Of a DNA stretch of 64,000 bases, positions 54,948 to 63,852 are shown piece after piece. The notes under the pieces were generated by a model. The model was not told where the DNA came from. It ran no database searches and saw only the letters and a list, made by a program, of their open reading frames with translations. Position numbers and translations under genes: made by a program. The stretch is from Desulfobulbaceae bacterium (GTDB taxonomy: Bacteria; Desulfobacterota; Desulfobulbia; Desulfobulbales; SURF-16), in the NCBI GenBank assembly GCA_020444175.1, contig JAHLLM010000017.1:40547-104546 (forward strand). The letters are read 5' to 3'. Numbering within the stretch: the stretch's first letter is position 1; every line of letters begins with the position of its first letter.

Positions 54948-55562
54948 ATGTCAAAAAGCATAGAAATACAAAATAATCCGAAGCTGGTTGACCGACTCAA
55001 GGACATTTCCGTTATGAAAGGGCTGTCGGATGAAGAATTTGCCGCCATGCTGCAGCTCAGCACCATCAACATGTACCAACCCGGTGAAAATATAATCATT
55101 GAAAGATATTATGATAACAGAATTTACTTTCTTATCTCGGGTAAAGTGGAAATCAGCAAGGAAAAACAACCCCTGAAGGTACTTTCTGAAACAGGTGAGA
55201 CTTTCGGAGAAATGAGCGTTATTGAAGGACGTGAACGTTCTGCGACCATACGCTCTCTGGAAGAGACGACTTGTCTTGCCATTGACGCCTCTTTTGCCGA
55301 ACGGCTGCGAAAAGACAAGAAGCTCAACCTGCTTGATAAAATTTTCACTGAAATTCTGGCCCACAGACTTCGATCAACCACGGACGATTATACACGCGCC
55401 TTAAGCCGTGTAAAACTGCTGCAGGAGGAAAACAAAATCCTGCGCCGGCTGGCCGAAGAAATAAAACAGCAACACGACTGTCAGGAACAAAGTATTATCA
55501 ACGCGGAAAAGGAACTTGACGATATTCGGTCTGAAGTCGAAAAATTCCAGACAGAGCTATGA
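54948..55562 (+). CDS. Cyclic nucleotide-binding domain protein with C-terminal coiled coil
   Basis: The protein is 204 aa from the ATG at 54948 (GGAG 5 nt upstream), 1 nt after the AmrS stop. The cNMP domain is at about 15-130: FAAMLQLSTINMYQPGENII, YFLISGKVEIS, ETGETFGEMSVIEGRERSATI, whose FGE...R-S-A-T box is the phosphate-binding cassette. Then a helical tail predicted as coiled coil (EENKILRRLAEEI, EKELDDIRSEVEKFQ). No HTH, so it is a regulator by interaction rather than a CRP-type DNA binder. Overlap of ATGA with the next gene. Confidence 0.92.
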   Translation: MSKSIEIQNNPKLVDRLKDISVMKGLSDEEFAAMLQLSTINMYQPGENIIIERYYDNRIYFLISGKVEISKEKQPLKVLSETGETFGEMSVIEGRERSATIRSLEETTCLAIDASFAERLRKDKKLNLLDKIFTEILAHRLRSTTDDYTRALSRVKLLQEENKILRRLAEEIKQQHDCQEQSIINAEKELDDIRSEVEKFQTEL

Positions 55563-56386
55563 ACATCCCTTCAAACAGCCTTTTGGCCCTGCTCATTATC
55601 CTGGCAGGTCTCTATATCTGCTTCGGAGCAAGCCTGCTTATCAAACAGTCGCGCTTCATCTACTATCCGGACAGGACTCTTTTTTCAACCCCCAAAGAAA
55701 TCGGCCTGAAATACGAAAGTATCACCTTCAGCGCTTCAGACGGGGTACAGCTTTCAGCCTGGCTTGTTCCGGCTGAGCCTTCCATGGGCATTGTGCTCTT
55801 TTGTCACGGCAATGCTGGAAATATTTCCCACCGACTTGAAACCATTGAAATTATCAACCGACTCGGCTATTCAATTTTTATTTTTGATTACCGCGGCTAC
55901 GGAATGAGTGAAGGCACTCCTTCTGAAGAGGGAACGTATCGCGATGTGGAAGCTGCCTGGAATTATCTGCTGAAACACCAAAAAGTCGAGCCATCTGAAA
56001 TCATTCTTTTCGGTCGCTCTCTTGGCGGGGCCATCGCTTCCTGGCTGGCCGCCCGAACAACCCCGAAGGCCTGTATCCTTGAGTCCTGTTTCAGTTCGGT
56101 TTGCGACATGGCAGCCTCTCTGTACCCCTTTCTGCCCACAAGACTCCTCTGCCGTTTCAGCTACAATACCCTGGAAAACTCCGGCAAAATTTCAGCGCCC
56201 CTGCTGGTCATTCACAGCCCTGATGATGATGTTGTCCCTTTCAGTCATGGCCGGGAAATTTTTAACCATGCCAATGAGCCGAAAACCTTTCTGCAGATAA
56301 GCGGCAACCATAACAACGGTTTTCTTGTCACAGGTAAAAGATACGAGAACGGCCTGAACAATTTTCTAGACAATCTGGGATCATAA
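55559..56386 (+). CDS. Alpha/beta hydrolase, membrane anchored (ABHD13/BEM46-like)
   Basis: The protein is 275 aa. The N-terminal transmembrane anchor LLALLIILAGLYICFGASLL is followed by the hydrolase fold: VLFCHGNAGNIS (oxyanion strand), DYRGYGMSEGTPSE, the nucleophile elbow FGRSLGG (Ser about 160), acid SPDDDVVP (Asp about 222) and His in GNHNNGF (about 250). Members act on esters of unknown nature. ATGA overlap with the cNMP gene and 3-nt gap to the phosphodiesterase. Confidence 0.93.
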   Translation: MNIPSNSLLALLIILAGLYICFGASLLIKQSRFIYYPDRTLFSTPKEIGLKYESITFSASDGVQLSAWLVPAEPSMGIVLFCHGNAGNISHRLETIEIINRLGYSIFIFDYRGYGMSEGTPSEEGTYRDVEAAWNYLLKHQKVEPSEIILFGRSLGGAIASWLAARTTPKACILESCFSSVCDMAASLYPFLPTRLLCRFSYNTLENSGKISAPLLVIHSPDDDVVPFSHGREIFNHANEPKTFLQISGNHNNGFLVTGKRYENGLNNFLDNLGS

Positions 56387-56389
56387 ACC

Positions 56390-57160
56390 ATGAAAACACT
56401 TCACGCCCTTGCGCGCACGAAAGGCCTGCTGGTGGTTGCCCACCGCGGCGCCTCAGGCACGGCACCGGAAAATACCATCTCAGCCATGAAAAAGGCACTG
56501 GCCTGCGGCGTAGCCATGATTGAAATCGATGTTCGCCTTACCAAAGACGCCACAATTATCGTTTTTCACGACTCAACCCTGGATCGAACGACAAACGGCA
56601 CAGGAAAAGTAAGAGACTTTTCCTTTCAGGAACTCTCTCGGCTTGATGCCGGTTCGTGGTTCTCTGAAAAATTTGCCGGTGAAAAAATCCCCCTGCTCAG
56701 CGATATTTTGAGCCTGCTGCGCGGTAAAGCCTGTGTCAATATTGAAATAAAACCCCCGGCAAAGGATGAAGATTTTCAAAAAAGAATCGATCATATTGCC
56801 AAAGCAACCCTTGAGGCCGAATTTGTTGATTTTACTCTCTTTTCGTCCTTTCACCATGAATCACTCAAATATCTCAATTCACGGCATACAGGTTTTCATA
56901 CAGCAGCTCTCCTTCCCCCGGATGATACACGCCTGCCGTCACAAATTCTGCAGGAAACAGGATGCGGCGCCTTTGTCTGTGCCCTTGACCAGCTTTCAGA
57001 AAGAGTGTCAGCAGATATCAGCCGCCATAATATTATAACAGGTGTTTACACGGTCAACACCGAGGAAGAGCTGCGACAGGCTGAGGCGGGCAAAGCAACA
57101 GCAATTGTCACCAACTACCCGGAACGTATGGTTCAGTACCTGCGGGAAAGAGCTACATGA
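56390..57160 (+). CDS. ugpQ: Glycerophosphodiester phosphodiesterase
   Basis: The protein is 256 aa. Active-site blocks: VVAHRGASGTAPENT (HRG...PENT), MIEIDVRLTKDATIIVFHDSTLDRTTNGTG (ExD and HD), and VNIEIKPPAKDED (E-I-K). This is the GDPD family that turns deacylated phospholipid heads into glycerol-3-phosphate and an alcohol; without a signal peptide it would be the cytoplasmic UgpQ form. Its neighbours, an Na/Pi cotransporter and a hydrolase, fit phospholipid or phosphate scavenging. ATGA overlap with the next gene. Confidence 0.95.
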   Translation: MKTLHALARTKGLLVVAHRGASGTAPENTISAMKKALACGVAMIEIDVRLTKDATIIVFHDSTLDRTTNGTGKVRDFSFQELSRLDAGSWFSEKFAGEKIPLLSDILSLLRGKACVNIEIKPPAKDEDFQKRIDHIAKATLEAEFVDFTLFSSFHHESLKYLNSRHTGFHTAALLPPDDTRLPSQILQETGCGAFVCALDQLSERVSADISRHNIITGVYTVNTEEELRQAEAGKATAIVTNYPERMVQYLRERAT

Positions 57161-58812
57161 ATCTTTCTATTTTCACCGGCCTTTTTGGCGGCGTAGGGCT
57201 CTTTCTTCTGGGAATGCGCCTTCTGACCGACGGCCTGAAACTTTATGCCGGGTCATCGCTCAGAAACATTTTAAAGGCCTCCACCCGCACCCCCCTGCTC
57301 GGCATTCTCTCAGGCGCCTTTCTCACCTCAATTGTCCAGTCATCCAGTGCCGTGACAGTCGCCACCATCGGTTTTGTCAATGCCGGCCTCATGGGGATTG
57401 GCCATGCCGTTACCCTGGTTTACGGCAGTAATCTGGGAACAACCATGACAGGCTGGCTCGTCTCCCTGATTGGTTTTCAGGTAAATATCCAGGCCTTTGC
57501 CCTGCCTGCCATCGGTCTTGGCATGTTGCTTCGAATTGTCAGCCGTGATGGGCGGTATGCCGCCCTGGGTGATGTTCTGGCCGGTTTCGGCATTTTTTTT
57601 ATGGGTATTGATGTATTGAAAATGAGCCTTGGCACCCTGGGAGAAACTTTTCAATTTGCCGGGCTGGCTGGCAAAGGAATATTTTCTTTGCTGCTTTTTT
57701 GCGGTATCGGTTTCCTGCTCACCTGCCTCATGCAGTCATCAAGTGCTTCCATTGCCCTTATTCTCACTGCAGTTGCCGGCGGAGTTATTTCATTTCAGGA
57801 TGCCGCTGCCGTTGTCATCGGTGCCAACGTGGGAACCACTTCCACTGCGGCTCTGGCGGTTATCGGAGCGACATCCAATGCCAAACGCCTTGCCGCAGCA
57901 CATGTTATCTTCAACCTGATTACCGGCCTGGTGGCCCTTCTTATTCTGCCTGTGCTCCTGAATTTTCTTGACATAATCCGCCCTTTTGTCAACCAGACGA
58001 ACCCGGAAACCACTTTACTTGCCCTTTTTCACACCATCTTCAACCTGCTTGGAGTTATCATTCTTTATCCGCTCACAAAAAAACTCGTCCGCTTTCTGAA
58101 GAAAAGATTTCGTACCGCAGAGGAGGATGAGGCGCGTCCCCGGTATCTTGATCGCACCGTTGTTGCAACGCCGATCCTTGCCCTGCATGCCCTTGACATG
58201 GAGCTGACCCGCATGGCGCAAATTTCCAATCGCATGAGCAAGGCAGCCATCAGCATTGAATCTGGTCCGACGGCCCGGCTCACCTCGGATAAAGCCATCA
58301 TTGACAAGCTTGTCTTGGAAGTTGGCAATTTCGGCAAAAAAATGCAGCAGACAACGCTGCCTGCAGCGTTAAGCGAAAAGCTGCCCGACGCCATGCGGAT
58401 TTCTGGCTACCTTTTCGATATTGGCGAATTAACCGAAGGACTTGCCAGATTACAGCCCCCGCAGCAACGAATGGAAGAAATGCCGCTGGCAAGCGAACTG
58501 GCCTCCTTTAAAAGCAGGGTAGTTCACTTTATCGATCAACTGGGGGATGATGGTAAGGAATTCAACGGCAAGACATTCATCCAGGAGCTTGAAGAGATAA
58601 AGGAAGACTACAGGACTCTCAAAGCAAAATTCCTGCGGGCTGCCGGCAAAGGAGATATGTCGGCCGGTCAAATGGTCAGTTACCTCGAAATCATTGCCCA
58701 TATCAGGCGAATTGCCGAACAGAGCGAAAAAAGCTTCCGTTACCTGAACGCCATTAAACAGACTGAAGAGATTCTCAGCCAGAAAAATGAAGAAACCGAG
58801 CATAAGGAATGA
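57157..58812 (+). CDS. Na+/phosphate cotransporter family protein with PhoU-like tail
   Basis: The protein is 551 aa. Two inverted Na_Pi_cotrans repeats have the signature QSSSAVTVATIGFVNAGLM (about 68) and MQSSSASIALILTAVAGG (about 195), the QSS(S/S) motifs of NptA/YjbB. They are followed by VVIGANVGTTSTAALAVIGA. A C-terminal cytoplasmic helical bundle (about 345-540) resembles PhoU. It moves phosphate (or a related anion) with Na+. Coupled to ugpQ and the following MFS gene by ATGA overlaps. Confidence 0.94.
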   Translation: MNLSIFTGLFGGVGLFLLGMRLLTDGLKLYAGSSLRNILKASTRTPLLGILSGAFLTSIVQSSSAVTVATIGFVNAGLMGIGHAVTLVYGSNLGTTMTGWLVSLIGFQVNIQAFALPAIGLGMLLRIVSRDGRYAALGDVLAGFGIFFMGIDVLKMSLGTLGETFQFAGLAGKGIFSLLLFCGIGFLLTCLMQSSSASIALILTAVAGGVISFQDAAAVVIGANVGTTSTAALAVIGATSNAKRLAAAHVIFNLITGLVALLILPVLLNFLDIIRPFVNQTNPETTLLALFHTIFNLLGVIILYPLTKKLVRFLKKRFRTAEEDEARPRYLDRTVVATPILALHALDMELTRMAQISNRMSKAAISIESGPTARLTSDKAIIDKLVLEVGNFGKKMQQTTLPAALSEKLPDAMRISGYLFDIGELTEGLARLQPPQQRMEEMPLASELASFKSRVVHFIDQLGDDGKEFNGKTFIQELEEIKEDYRTLKAKFLRAAGKGDMSAGQMVSYLEIIAHIRRIAEQSEKSFRYLNAIKQTEEILSQKNEETEHKE

Positions 58813-60077
58813 AAACAAACAAAGAAATACTGTCCTGGGCTTTCTACGATTGGGCCAATTCGGCCTTTGCTACCTGCATCATGGCAGGTTTTTTCCCGAT
58901 TTTTTTTAAACAGTACTGGTGCACGGGGGTTGAAGCCTCGACAAGCACCTTTCGACTCGGTCTTGCCAATTCAGTGGGCAGCCTTTTTGTTATTGTTTTA
59001 GCCCCTCTCCTGGGGGCCATTGCCGACCAGGCAGGTGCGAAAAAGAAATTTCTTTTCTTTTTTGCCCTGCTCGGTGTTGTGAGTTCCGCCTCACTTTACT
59101 TTGTCGGACAGGGATCATGGCTGGCAGCAGCACAGCTCTATGTCATCGCCATCATCGGTTTTTCCGGGGGAAATATCTTTTATGATTCACTTCTGGTCAG
59201 TGTGGCCCCGAGTGGACAGACGGACCGGGTCTCCGCCCTGGGTTTTTCCCTTGGTTATCTTGGAGGCGGCCTGCTTTTTGCCGTTAACGTGCTGATGACT
59301 ACGAAACCGGCGTTTTTTGGCTTAGCCGGTGCGGCTGAAGCTGTTCGCTTCTCCTTTTTGACCGTTGCCCTCTGGTGGTTTTTTTTCAGCCTGCCCATTA
59401 TGGTCTGGGTCAGGGAACTCCCTCCCCTGCATCAGCGGAACGGCACGACCAATATCACCGCCGGCTTTCGGCAGCTCAAAAAAACCTTTACCGAGATCCG
59501 CAAACTCCGCGTGGTTTTTTTCTTTCTTATCGGCTACTGGCTCTATATAGACGGCGTTGACACCATTATCCGCATGGCGGTTGATTACGGCATGGCACTG
59601 GGATTTGATTCCAGCGGCCTGATACTGGCCCTGCTGCTGACCCAGTTTGTCGGCTTTCCGGCAGCTCTTGTTTTCGGCAGACTCGGCGAACGCCTGGGCA
59701 CCAAGAAGGCAATCCTGCTTGGCCTGGCTATCTATCTCATCGTGACCCTATGGGCCATGCGCATGCAAAGCATATCTGAATTTTACATGATGGCGGTGGC
59801 CATCGGCCTTGTCCAGGGCGGGGTCCAGTCATTGAGCAGGTCCTTTTATTCCCGCATTATACCTCCCGACAAGGCAGGTGAATTCTTCGGTTTTTACAAT
59901 ATGCTGGGTAAATTTGCCGCCGTTATCGGGCCGCTCCTCATGGGTTGGCTCAGTGTTATCACCGGTGCTCCGCGCCTTTCGCTGCTGGCTGTTGTGGTCC
60001 TTTTTATCGCAGGCGGGGCTATATTGTACTTTGTTGATGAGGAGGAAGGAAAAAGGCTGGCCCTGGAAATGGTTTAA
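58809..60077 (+). CDS. MFS transporter, UMF1 (Atg22-like) family
   Basis: The protein is 422 aa, with about 12 hydrophobic helices. The start LSWAFYDWANSAFATCIMAGFFPIFF is the UMF1 signature (SWALYDFANSAF). DSLLVSVA, GFSLGYLGGGLLF, DGVDTIIRMAVDYG and RLGERLGTKKAILLGL (MFS A-like loop) follow. Substrate unknown; Atg22 relatives export amino acids. It is the last gene of the operon; the next gene is convergent, with a terminator between. Confidence 0.93.
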   Translation: MKTNKEILSWAFYDWANSAFATCIMAGFFPIFFKQYWCTGVEASTSTFRLGLANSVGSLFVIVLAPLLGAIADQAGAKKKFLFFFALLGVVSSASLYFVGQGSWLAAAQLYVIAIIGFSGGNIFYDSLLVSVAPSGQTDRVSALGFSLGYLGGGLLFAVNVLMTTKPAFFGLAGAAEAVRFSFLTVALWWFFFSLPIMVWVRELPPLHQRNGTTNITAGFRQLKKTFTEIRKLRVVFFFLIGYWLYIDGVDTIIRMAVDYGMALGFDSSGLILALLLTQFVGFPAALVFGRLGERLGTKKAILLGLAIYLIVTLWAMRMQSISEFYMMAVAIGLVQGGVQSLSRSFYSRIIPPDKAGEFFGFYNMLGKFAAVIGPLLMGWLSVITGAPRLSLLAVVVLFIAGGAILYFVDEEEGKRLALEMV

Positions 60078-60080
60078 TCA

Positions 60081-60127
60081 CAAAAAAATATCCAGGCACT
60101 TCTTCGCAGAGAACAGTGCCCGGATAT
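60081..60127 (-). terminator. Rho-independent terminator of the metalloprotease operon
   Basis: The stem ATATCCAGGCACT / AGTGCCCGGATAT (one mismatch) is followed on the minus strand by TTTTTTT. It lies about 25 nt after the stop at 60152. On the plus strand it may also slow transcription from the MFS operon, but there is no T-tract on that side. Confidence 0.9.
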
Positions 60128-60151
60128 CTAAAGATGGGTGCAGCTCAATAC

Positions 60152-61774
60152 TTACTCAATAACTATTGATCCGGTTCCCCAGTTATAAATGTTCATTGGT
60201 TTTGTAATGGTAATCGGCTCATTGCCGGTATATGTCCCAGGGGCTATGTAGAGCCTCGGGTCAGTTGCATACTTTCCTATCTGGTTAACCCCTTCGCTTA
60301 TAGTATTAAACGGATTGGCGCTCAGTCCTGTTTCGGTGCCGATATAGGCATCATTCACGTAAACAAAGCGGGGACGCCAGTTGGCAACCGTATCACGGGT
60401 GTAGTTAAGAGAACGCCAGTTGGCCGCGGAATTGGTTGCACTGTACAGAACGCCGGTCGGTCCGTAATTTGTTCCACCACTGATATAGTCGACATTGACA
60501 TTTGACCAGTAATTTACGCGGGTGCATCCCGTGGGACAGTTATAGGACATTATTGTCCGGAAATCCTCTTCCGGATCCTGATAACCGTGACTGTAGGAAA
60601 ATGCCCCATCGGAACTGTCATGGGGCCGATCATGCCGCGATCCCATATTGTGTCCCATTTCATGGGCATAAGAGTAGTATCCCGTTGCGCAGTCCCAATC
60701 CACCACATTAAAGGCAGAACTTTCAAAGGAATGGGATTCCGTGTTCATGATATTGCCCTTGCCGCACCAGTCCGTAGTCGGGTCATGGACAAACAATGAA
60801 ACAATATCCGCCGCATAATCGTTACGCAACTGATGGACATTATCTATCTCGCCATCGCTTGTGCCCTGCAGGTCATCCAGGCCGTCATCAAAGACAATGG
60901 TGCTGGATGAGTTAGGGGGTGTTGACTCGGTGTAGGCCACCTCCTCCCGATGGACAAGATTGACGCGCTGCACAACAGCGCTGTTGGAATAGCCGGTATT
61001 GGTCTCGGCAACGGCCAGATCAATCAGGCTTTCCATTCCTGCCGTACCGCCATTGGCGATCCTGGCCGCGGGGGTATAGACGATCATGACATCAATTACC
61101 GTACCGGTCTCATCATACTCGCTCGGATCAGAATCCAGATCAGTTGAATCCATCAAAGAGGAACCACTGTCCATTGTCTGGCCGGATTCCTCATCAACAA
61201 CAGGCTCGACCGGATCAACAGGTTCGATTTCCTTACCGTACCTGCCCTGATCAATCTCCCGGATAACATGGACCCCGTCACCTTTATATCTGATTTGATA
61301 CATAAGGTCCTGTCCAATGGTAATATTTCCGGAAACAATACCATCCGAACTGACCAGGATAACACGGCTCCCCTCTTCTCCTTCGATAGAGCCATACCAG
61401 GTAATGGTCGAGCCGTCCGGAGACTCATTGACAGCACGCTCAAGAACCAGAATATAGTTTGCGTCATCAAAAAGGTTCAACTCAAAACGATTTGCCTGCT
61501 CTTTTGGATTTTCATCTGGCTTAGCACCTGATTCCTGCAGGATCAAGCTCTTTCCCTTAGGCAGAGCCGAAGGTTTCAACAGTAAACTAAAATCAATACC
61601 GGTGAATCTCTTTCTCTTTTCAACGCGGGAAAGATCCTCCCGGAGTGTCATGCCACTCTTTAAAGAAGGCGAATCAGTAAATAACAGGGGTGTATCAGCC
61701 GCATAGCTCACTCCTGAACAGAAAAAGGTCAGGAGGGCAATTGCTGAAACCCGCTTCAGGGTTTTATTTCTCAT
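60152..61774 (-). CDS. Secreted metzincin metalloprotease
   Basis: The protein is 540 aa. Signal peptide ISAIALLTFFCSGVSYAAD, then a prodomain-like region (about 40-210). The peptidase part (about 225-470) begins VIDVMIVYTPAARIANGG and has the zinc site HEMGHNMGSRHD (HExxHxxGxxHD, about 371) and a Met-turn TIMSYN (about 409), as in reprolysin (M12B)-like enzymes. The C-terminal piece (about 470-540; NDAYIGTETGLSANPFNTIS...) looks like the first turns of a beta-helix. It would be released or surface attached and digest proteins outside the cell. Transcribed with the repeat protein upstream (12-nt gap). Confidence 0.92.
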   Translation of the reverse strand: MRNKTLKRVSAIALLTFFCSGVSYAADTPLLFTDSPSLKSGMTLREDLSRVEKRKRFTGIDFSLLLKPSALPKGKSLILQESGAKPDENPKEQANRFELNLFDDANYILVLERAVNESPDGSTITWYGSIEGEEGSRVILVSSDGIVSGNITIGQDLMYQIRYKGDGVHVIREIDQGRYGKEIEPVDPVEPVVDEESGQTMDSGSSLMDSTDLDSDPSEYDETGTVIDVMIVYTPAARIANGGTAGMESLIDLAVAETNTGYSNSAVVQRVNLVHREEVAYTESTPPNSSSTIVFDDGLDDLQGTSDGEIDNVHQLRNDYAADIVSLFVHDPTTDWCGKGNIMNTESHSFESSAFNVVDWDCATGYYSYAHEMGHNMGSRHDRPHDSSDGAFSYSHGYQDPEEDFRTIMSYNCPTGCTRVNYWSNVNVDYISGGTNYGPTGVLYSATNSAANWRSLNYTRDTVANWRPRFVYVNDAYIGTETGLSANPFNTISEGVNQIGKYATDPRLYIAPGTYTGNEPITITKPMNIYNWGTGSIVIE

Positions 61775-61786
61775 TGCTCTCCCTCC

Positions 61787-63796
61787 TTATTGCAAGCTGA
61801 CGAGAACGAGGACCAGTCCCTGTCCTTCCTCCAGAGGCGACATTGCTTTTCCAAGAATTGCGCCAAGGGCCTTATTGTGTTCCGTTACCTTCATGGCATA
61901 CCCGGGAACATTTGATGTTGTCAGCAGGTCTCCCGGCTGTATGGAACCGTTGGCAGTATCGGCATAACAGTAGACCCTGCCGGTCAAGGCCACAGGATGG
62001 GCACCATCCGCCTCGCTGTTTCTTTGCCCCATCATCATGCCGGGCTTGATGCCGCCGGCACCGCTGACGATTCCAGCCACCTTGTTGTCATAGGCTTCAC
62101 TGCTGATCTCCAGTTTTCCTGGCTGGGTGGGATCGATACTGACAACCATGCCGGGCTGAATGTCAAAACTGATTTTCTTGATATCAAACTGTTCGGAAAG
62201 ATCGCTGCCGCCGGTAATCTGCAGCTCGTCCGTGATTATCCGGCCGTCGCCATTATAGTCGGAATCAATTTCAATGCTCGTGGTGCCGTCAGACTTATAC
62301 ATATGCAGGCTGTAATCTGAAACATCATAACGGCCCACGCTGGTGGTCCCGGAAAAAAATCCTACGTCTCCGATAAATTTTCCCGCATAGGTGCTGCCCT
62401 GGGCCTCAACACCGATACCTGCCTTACCAAGCTCACCATAGTTGGAGGAGACGGAGGCCTGGCCCCTTACACCGGTTCCAGTGCTTGAAAAGGCACGCCC
62501 CTGCACAGCAGCGCTTCCGGAATAGGAATCACCAAGAACACCAATGCCCGAGCCTTCATTTTTCCCATAAACAGCCGGGGAAGTATACGAAGGGTCCGTG
62601 TGTCTGCCATAAAGGCCATAGCCCCGTGTACCCTCGCCATAGACACCACCATGGTAATGACTTGTTGATGTGCCGACCACACCGTAGCCGTCCTGGGAAG
62701 CACCGGCAACAGCAATGGCCGCCCCAGAGGGCAGCAGCGTCAGAGCGTTGTTGGTTGTTCCAAGAGCCGGCGCCGTTCCAAGCACGCCGAAAACATTATA
62801 GGAACCGGCACTGCCGTTTGTTCCGCCATAGAGAGCCGCCGGCAAGTTCCCCGCCGTACCGCCGGAGGTATTGACCATGGCCAGCAAACCGCCATTGGCG
62901 TCAGTGCCTGTATAGTCAATGGGGAAATTTATCTCTGCCGCATTCACCGCATTTGTGGCAATTTCACTGGCGTATACGGAATTTGCAGCAAGATCGGCGG
63001 CGGTTATGGTTGAATCAACGATCATGCCGCTGCTGATGGAGTTTGCCTGGCCCTCATTGACGTATTTGCTGGTAAGGGTTGAGGTCCCCTCATACAGATC
63101 TGTCGATACTTTATAGCGGCCATAATCCTGGGTCAGCAGGGTGAAGGAACTGCCGTGATAGTTGTCTAGATAATCGGCATTCAGACCTGAACCAGGTCCG
63201 TCATCGTCTAAGATCTCGGCAAGAGCGGTGCCGTCCTGCAGGTCTGCCGAGGTGACGTTTGAATCGACAATCATGCTGCCGGTGATGGAGTTTGCCTGGC
63301 TTTCATTGACGTATTCGGCATCATGATCATGACCCGCCTCTGCAAAATCACCTGCGGTCAAACCCTCAAGGGCCTCTGCATTACCCGCTTTAAAGGCAAA
63401 GCCGGTGGAAGTTAATTTCTGTCTGGGGACGAGTATCTCCCAGGCAGCGGTGTCATCATTATAAATTGCAACCTCCAACCAGATATCATTCGTGTCAAAA
63501 ATATCACTGTTCAAGGAATGCACTGCACCCAACTGGATGTTGTAAATGCCCCCAAGCACGGAAACAGTCTGTTCCTCGCCTGAAGGGGAATTCCATAACT
63601 GACTGCCGCCACTTTCAGCATCATAAAGATTGAAACGCATCAGATAGGAACCGTCAAGGGAAACGCCGACGTCATCGGTGAGTTCCCCCTGATAACTTAT
63701 CTGACCGGGAACGGCCAGTGCCGAAGTTGACATAACCGGACAGAACAACAACATACCGCAAAGGGCCAAACTGGTTATATAGGTCCTCTTTTTCAT
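61787..63796 (-). CDS. Secreted repeat-containing tail-fibre-like surface protein
   Basis: The protein is 669 aa from the ATG at 63796 (AGAGGAAG upstream); the ATG at 63832 lies inside the conserved upstream element. Signal peptide MKKRTYITSLALCGMLLFCP. Then ISYQGELTDDVGVSLDGSY, the head domain common in fibre-like surface proteins of deltaproteobacteria. Two copies of a module (YVNESQANSITGSMIVDSNV; YVNEGQANSISSGMIVDSTI) are at about 165 and 250. A Gly/Ala-rich beta-helical stalk (YGVVGTSTSHYHGGVYGEG...) follows, and a C-terminal head (PGDLLTTSNVPGYAMKV) is typical of such fibres. Probable adhesin; no peptidase S74 motif found. Confidence 0.88.
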   Translation of the reverse strand: MKKRTYITSLALCGMLLFCPVMSTSALAVPGQISYQGELTDDVGVSLDGSYLMRFNLYDAESGGSQLWNSPSGEEQTVSVLGGIYNIQLGAVHSLNSDIFDTNDIWLEVAIYNDDTAAWEILVPRQKLTSTGFAFKAGNAEALEGLTAGDFAEAGHDHDAEYVNESQANSITGSMIVDSNVTSADLQDGTALAEILDDDGPGSGLNADYLDNYHGSSFTLLTQDYGRYKVSTDLYEGTSTLTSKYVNEGQANSISSGMIVDSTITAADLAANSVYASEIATNAVNAAEINFPIDYTGTDANGGLLAMVNTSGGTAGNLPAALYGGTNGSAGSYNVFGVLGTAPALGTTNNALTLLPSGAAIAVAGASQDGYGVVGTSTSHYHGGVYGEGTRGYGLYGRHTDPSYTSPAVYGKNEGSGIGVLGDSYSGSAAVQGRAFSSTGTGVRGQASVSSNYGELGKAGIGVEAQGSTYAGKFIGDVGFFSGTTSVGRYDVSDYSLHMYKSDGTTSIEIDSDYNGDGRIITDELQITGGSDLSEQFDIKKISFDIQPGMVVSIDPTQPGKLEISSEAYDNKVAGIVSGAGGIKPGMMMGQRNSEADGAHPVALTGRVYCYADTANGSIQPGDLLTTSNVPGYAMKVTEHNKALGAILGKAMSPLEEGQGLVLVLVSLQ

Positions 63797-63824
63797 ATTC
63801 TTCCTCTCATTTTTTGGGTGATGT

Positions 63825-63852
63825 TCTCGCATTTATACCCCTTGAGGGTAAA
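63825..63852 (-). promoter_or_regulatory. Copy B of the 28-nt shared element, upstream of the surface protein
   Basis: On the minus strand TTTACCCTCAAGGGGTATAA, then ATGCGAGA, ends 28 nt before the ATG at 63796. It differs from copy A (41941) at three positions. TATAAAT could be the -10 box of the surface-protein/metalloprotease operon, with CAAGGGG as a sigma- or factor-specific part; TACCC...GGGTA forms a small dyad. Nothing further is identified between this element and the right window edge. Confidence 0.5.
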
